From Oscillospiraceae bacterium (GTDB taxonomy: Bacteria; Bacillota; Clostridia; Oscillospirales; Ruminococcaceae): DNA of 6,035 nucleotides. The notes under the pieces are model-generated. The model was not told the DNA's origin. It searched no databases and saw only the letters and a list, made by a program, of their open reading frames with translations. The stretch's first letter is position 1, and the number at the start of each line of letters is the position of its first letter. Below are positions 5,014 to 6,035 of the stretch, in pieces. A program made the position numbers and the translations under genes. The stretch spans positions 261 to 6,295 of the forward strand of contig DLVP01000093.1 of NCBI GenBank assembly GCA_003445125.1, in the 5' to 3' direction.

Positions 5014-6035
5014 ACTGTTTTTCCAGCTCCCTTTTGGTAATCTGAATGTAAATCGGGCGTCCGTGCGGGCAATAGCGCACATCCGGATGTGCCAGCAGGT
5101 CGCAGACGAGCTGCTGAAGCTCGCACAGCGATGACTTGTCGTTGGCTTTAATGGCACTGCGGCAGGCAATGGAATGATACAAATTGTCCAGATATTCAAA
5201 ACGGTCGGTGTGACGGTTTTTTACAATGGAGTCGGCAATTTCGCAGACGACACTTTCAATGTCGCTTTCCTGCAAAACCACGGGAATTTCCCGCACGGCG
5301 ATGGAAAAGCTGCCGAAATCCTCCACGAGAAATCCCGCTTTTTTGAAGATGTCCGTGTTGGCACATACGGCGGCGTGGTTTTCTTTGGAAAGAGGAAGGA
5401 TTACGGGCGTAAGCAAAAGCTGGCGGGAAACCCCGTCGTTTTCCCGAAGGATTTTTTCATAGATCAGCCGTTCGTGAGCGGCGTGTTTGTCAATCAGAAT
5501 CAGGCTGTTTCCGGATTCGGCGACAATGTAGGTGGAAAAAAGCTCTCCGATGACGCGCATGGAAACCGGCGGCACTTCTTCGTTTTCCGAAACGGCAGAC
5601 GTCGGCGCAGGTGCTTCTTCGACAGCCGCGGGCGTCGGAGAAAAATCCGGCGCGGGAGCGGAAGGAAGAGGTGCAAAATCCGGCGCGGGAGCGGACACAA
5701 CCACCGGTGTCGTTTCCCGAAGATTCGGCAGAGGAACAGGCTCGGAAACAGGGGCGGACGGTTCGGATTCCGGCACATCGGTCGGTGTGCGCAGAGAGAC
5801 GGATTCAAAAACGGCGACTTGAGGCGCACGGAGAGTATAGGGGCGGTAATTGGGCGGGAGGGTCTGCTGCTCCTCTTCGGGAACGGTGTGCAGGGTGAAC
5901 GGGTTGACAGAGGAGGAAACATTGCGGATGGCAAATTCCTTTTTCTCCGTCACACTTTCGATCACGGATTTGACCGCCGCATACACGCAGTCAAACACCG
6001 GGCGTTCGTTGACAAAACGCACTTCGATTTTTGCG
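4997..6035 (-). CDS. mutL: DNA mismatch repair protein MutL, C-terminal 345 residues; 5' part outside window
   Basis: MutL links MutS mismatch recognition to strand cleavage and excision. The window begins at the end of the N-terminal ATPase half: AKIEVRFVNERPVFDCVYAAVKSV is the conserved close of the transducer domain. A Pro/Ala/Glu-rich flexible linker follows (fragment residues about 85-156), then the C-terminal dimerisation and endonuclease domain from MRVIGELFSTYIVAE onward. The metal-binding endonuclease motif reads DKHAAHERLIYE (182-193), fitting D[Q/K]HA(X)2E(X)4E. The ACR motif (290-292), CPHGRP (322-327) and terminal FGRIQ are all present, so this is a nicking-type MutL, as in Gram-positives without MutH. 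The Gln-to-Lys form is, as I recall, common in clostridial MutL. The stop lies within miaA (17-nt overlap). The ATPase motifs cannot be assessed here. Confidence 0.97.
   Translation of the reverse strand, partial: AKIEVRFVNERPVFDCVYAAVKSVIESVTEKKEFAIRNVSSSVNPFTLHTVPEEEQQTLPPNYRPYTLRAPQVAVFESVSLRTPTDVPESEPSAPVSEPVPLPNLRETTPVVVSAPAPDFAPLPSAPAPDFSPTPAAVEEAPAPTSAVSENEEVPPVSMRVIGELFSTYIVAESGNSLILIDKHAAHERLIYEKILRENDGVSRQLLLTPVILPLSKENHAAVCANTDIFKKAGFLVEDFGSFSIAVREIPVVLQESDIESVVCEIADSIVKNRHTDRFEYLDNLYHSIACRSAIKANDKSSLCELQQLVCDLLAHPDVRYCPHGRPIYIQITKRELEKQFGRIQ
5642..5695 (-). repeat. Two exact 21-nt direct repeats in the mutL linker
   Basis: The same 21 bases occur at 5642-5662 and 5675-5695, a period of 33 nt (11 codons), each encoding SAPAPDF within the linker (fragment residues 114-120 and 125-131). 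The repeat is in frame, so gain or loss of a unit would keep MutL in frame and only change linker length. Confidence 0.85.

Noticed and set aside
5014..5199. N-terminal extension of miaA in the open frame upstream of TTG 5013
   Set aside because: The added residues are out-of-frame mutL sequence, do not resemble MiaA, and family alignment starts at about the TTG.
1..6035. Searched for tRNA/rRNA genes, CRISPR repeats, transposases, phage or defence-type gene sets
   Set aside because: Nothing resembling them was seen; every gene belongs to a conserved chromosomal housekeeping or division family with uniform strand and composition.

Overview
The window looks like ordinary chromosome from a Bacillota bacterium, most likely a clostridial (Oscillospiraceae/Ruminococcaceae-like) lineage. 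This rests on the SepF and DivIVA division proteins, a YlmH S4-domain protein, an endonuclease-type MutL with the DKHA form of the metal motif, strong AAGGAG-type ribosome binding sites, and the family resemblance of the proteins. The genus cannot be fixed from the sequence alone. All seven genes are on the minus strand, so the window reads biologically from right to left. There is no non-coding stretch over 165 bases.

Upstream block (6035 down to 2843): the 3' part of mutL (mismatch repair), miaA (tRNA A37 dimethylallyltransferase), and a single-pass membrane protein of the HlyD/membrane-fusion type. The genes overlap (mutL/miaA by 17 nt, miaA/HlyD-like by 4 nt) and are almost certainly one transcript. 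A weak hairpin with a U-rich tail follows the HlyD-like stop codon.

Downstream block (about 2780 to 1): a near-consensus SigA promoter (TTGACA, 17-nt spacer, GATAAT) sits in the only sizeable intergenic gap. It is followed by sepF, ylmH, divIVA and the first 245 codons of ileS. sepF and ylmH overlap by 4 nt, ylmH and divIVA are 15 nt apart, and divIVA and ileS are 22 nt apart. This is a compact version of the conserved Gram-positive ylm/divIVA neighbourhood. SepF (FtsZ anchor/Z-ring organiser) and DivIVA (curvature or pole-binding scaffold) act in division. YlmH is a ribosome-associated S4 protein and IleRS charges tRNA-Ile. ylmE (YggS) and ylmG (YggT), usual members of the cluster, are absent between these genes, and ileS has no room for its own T-box leader.

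No mobile element, CRISPR array, RNA gene or new defence-type system is visible. The points worth a second look are modest: the HlyD-like protein placed beside division genes without a transporter partner; a Thr in place of the last His of the IleRS HIGH motif; the lack of a T-box before ileS; and TTG start codons at all three overlapping gene junctions.
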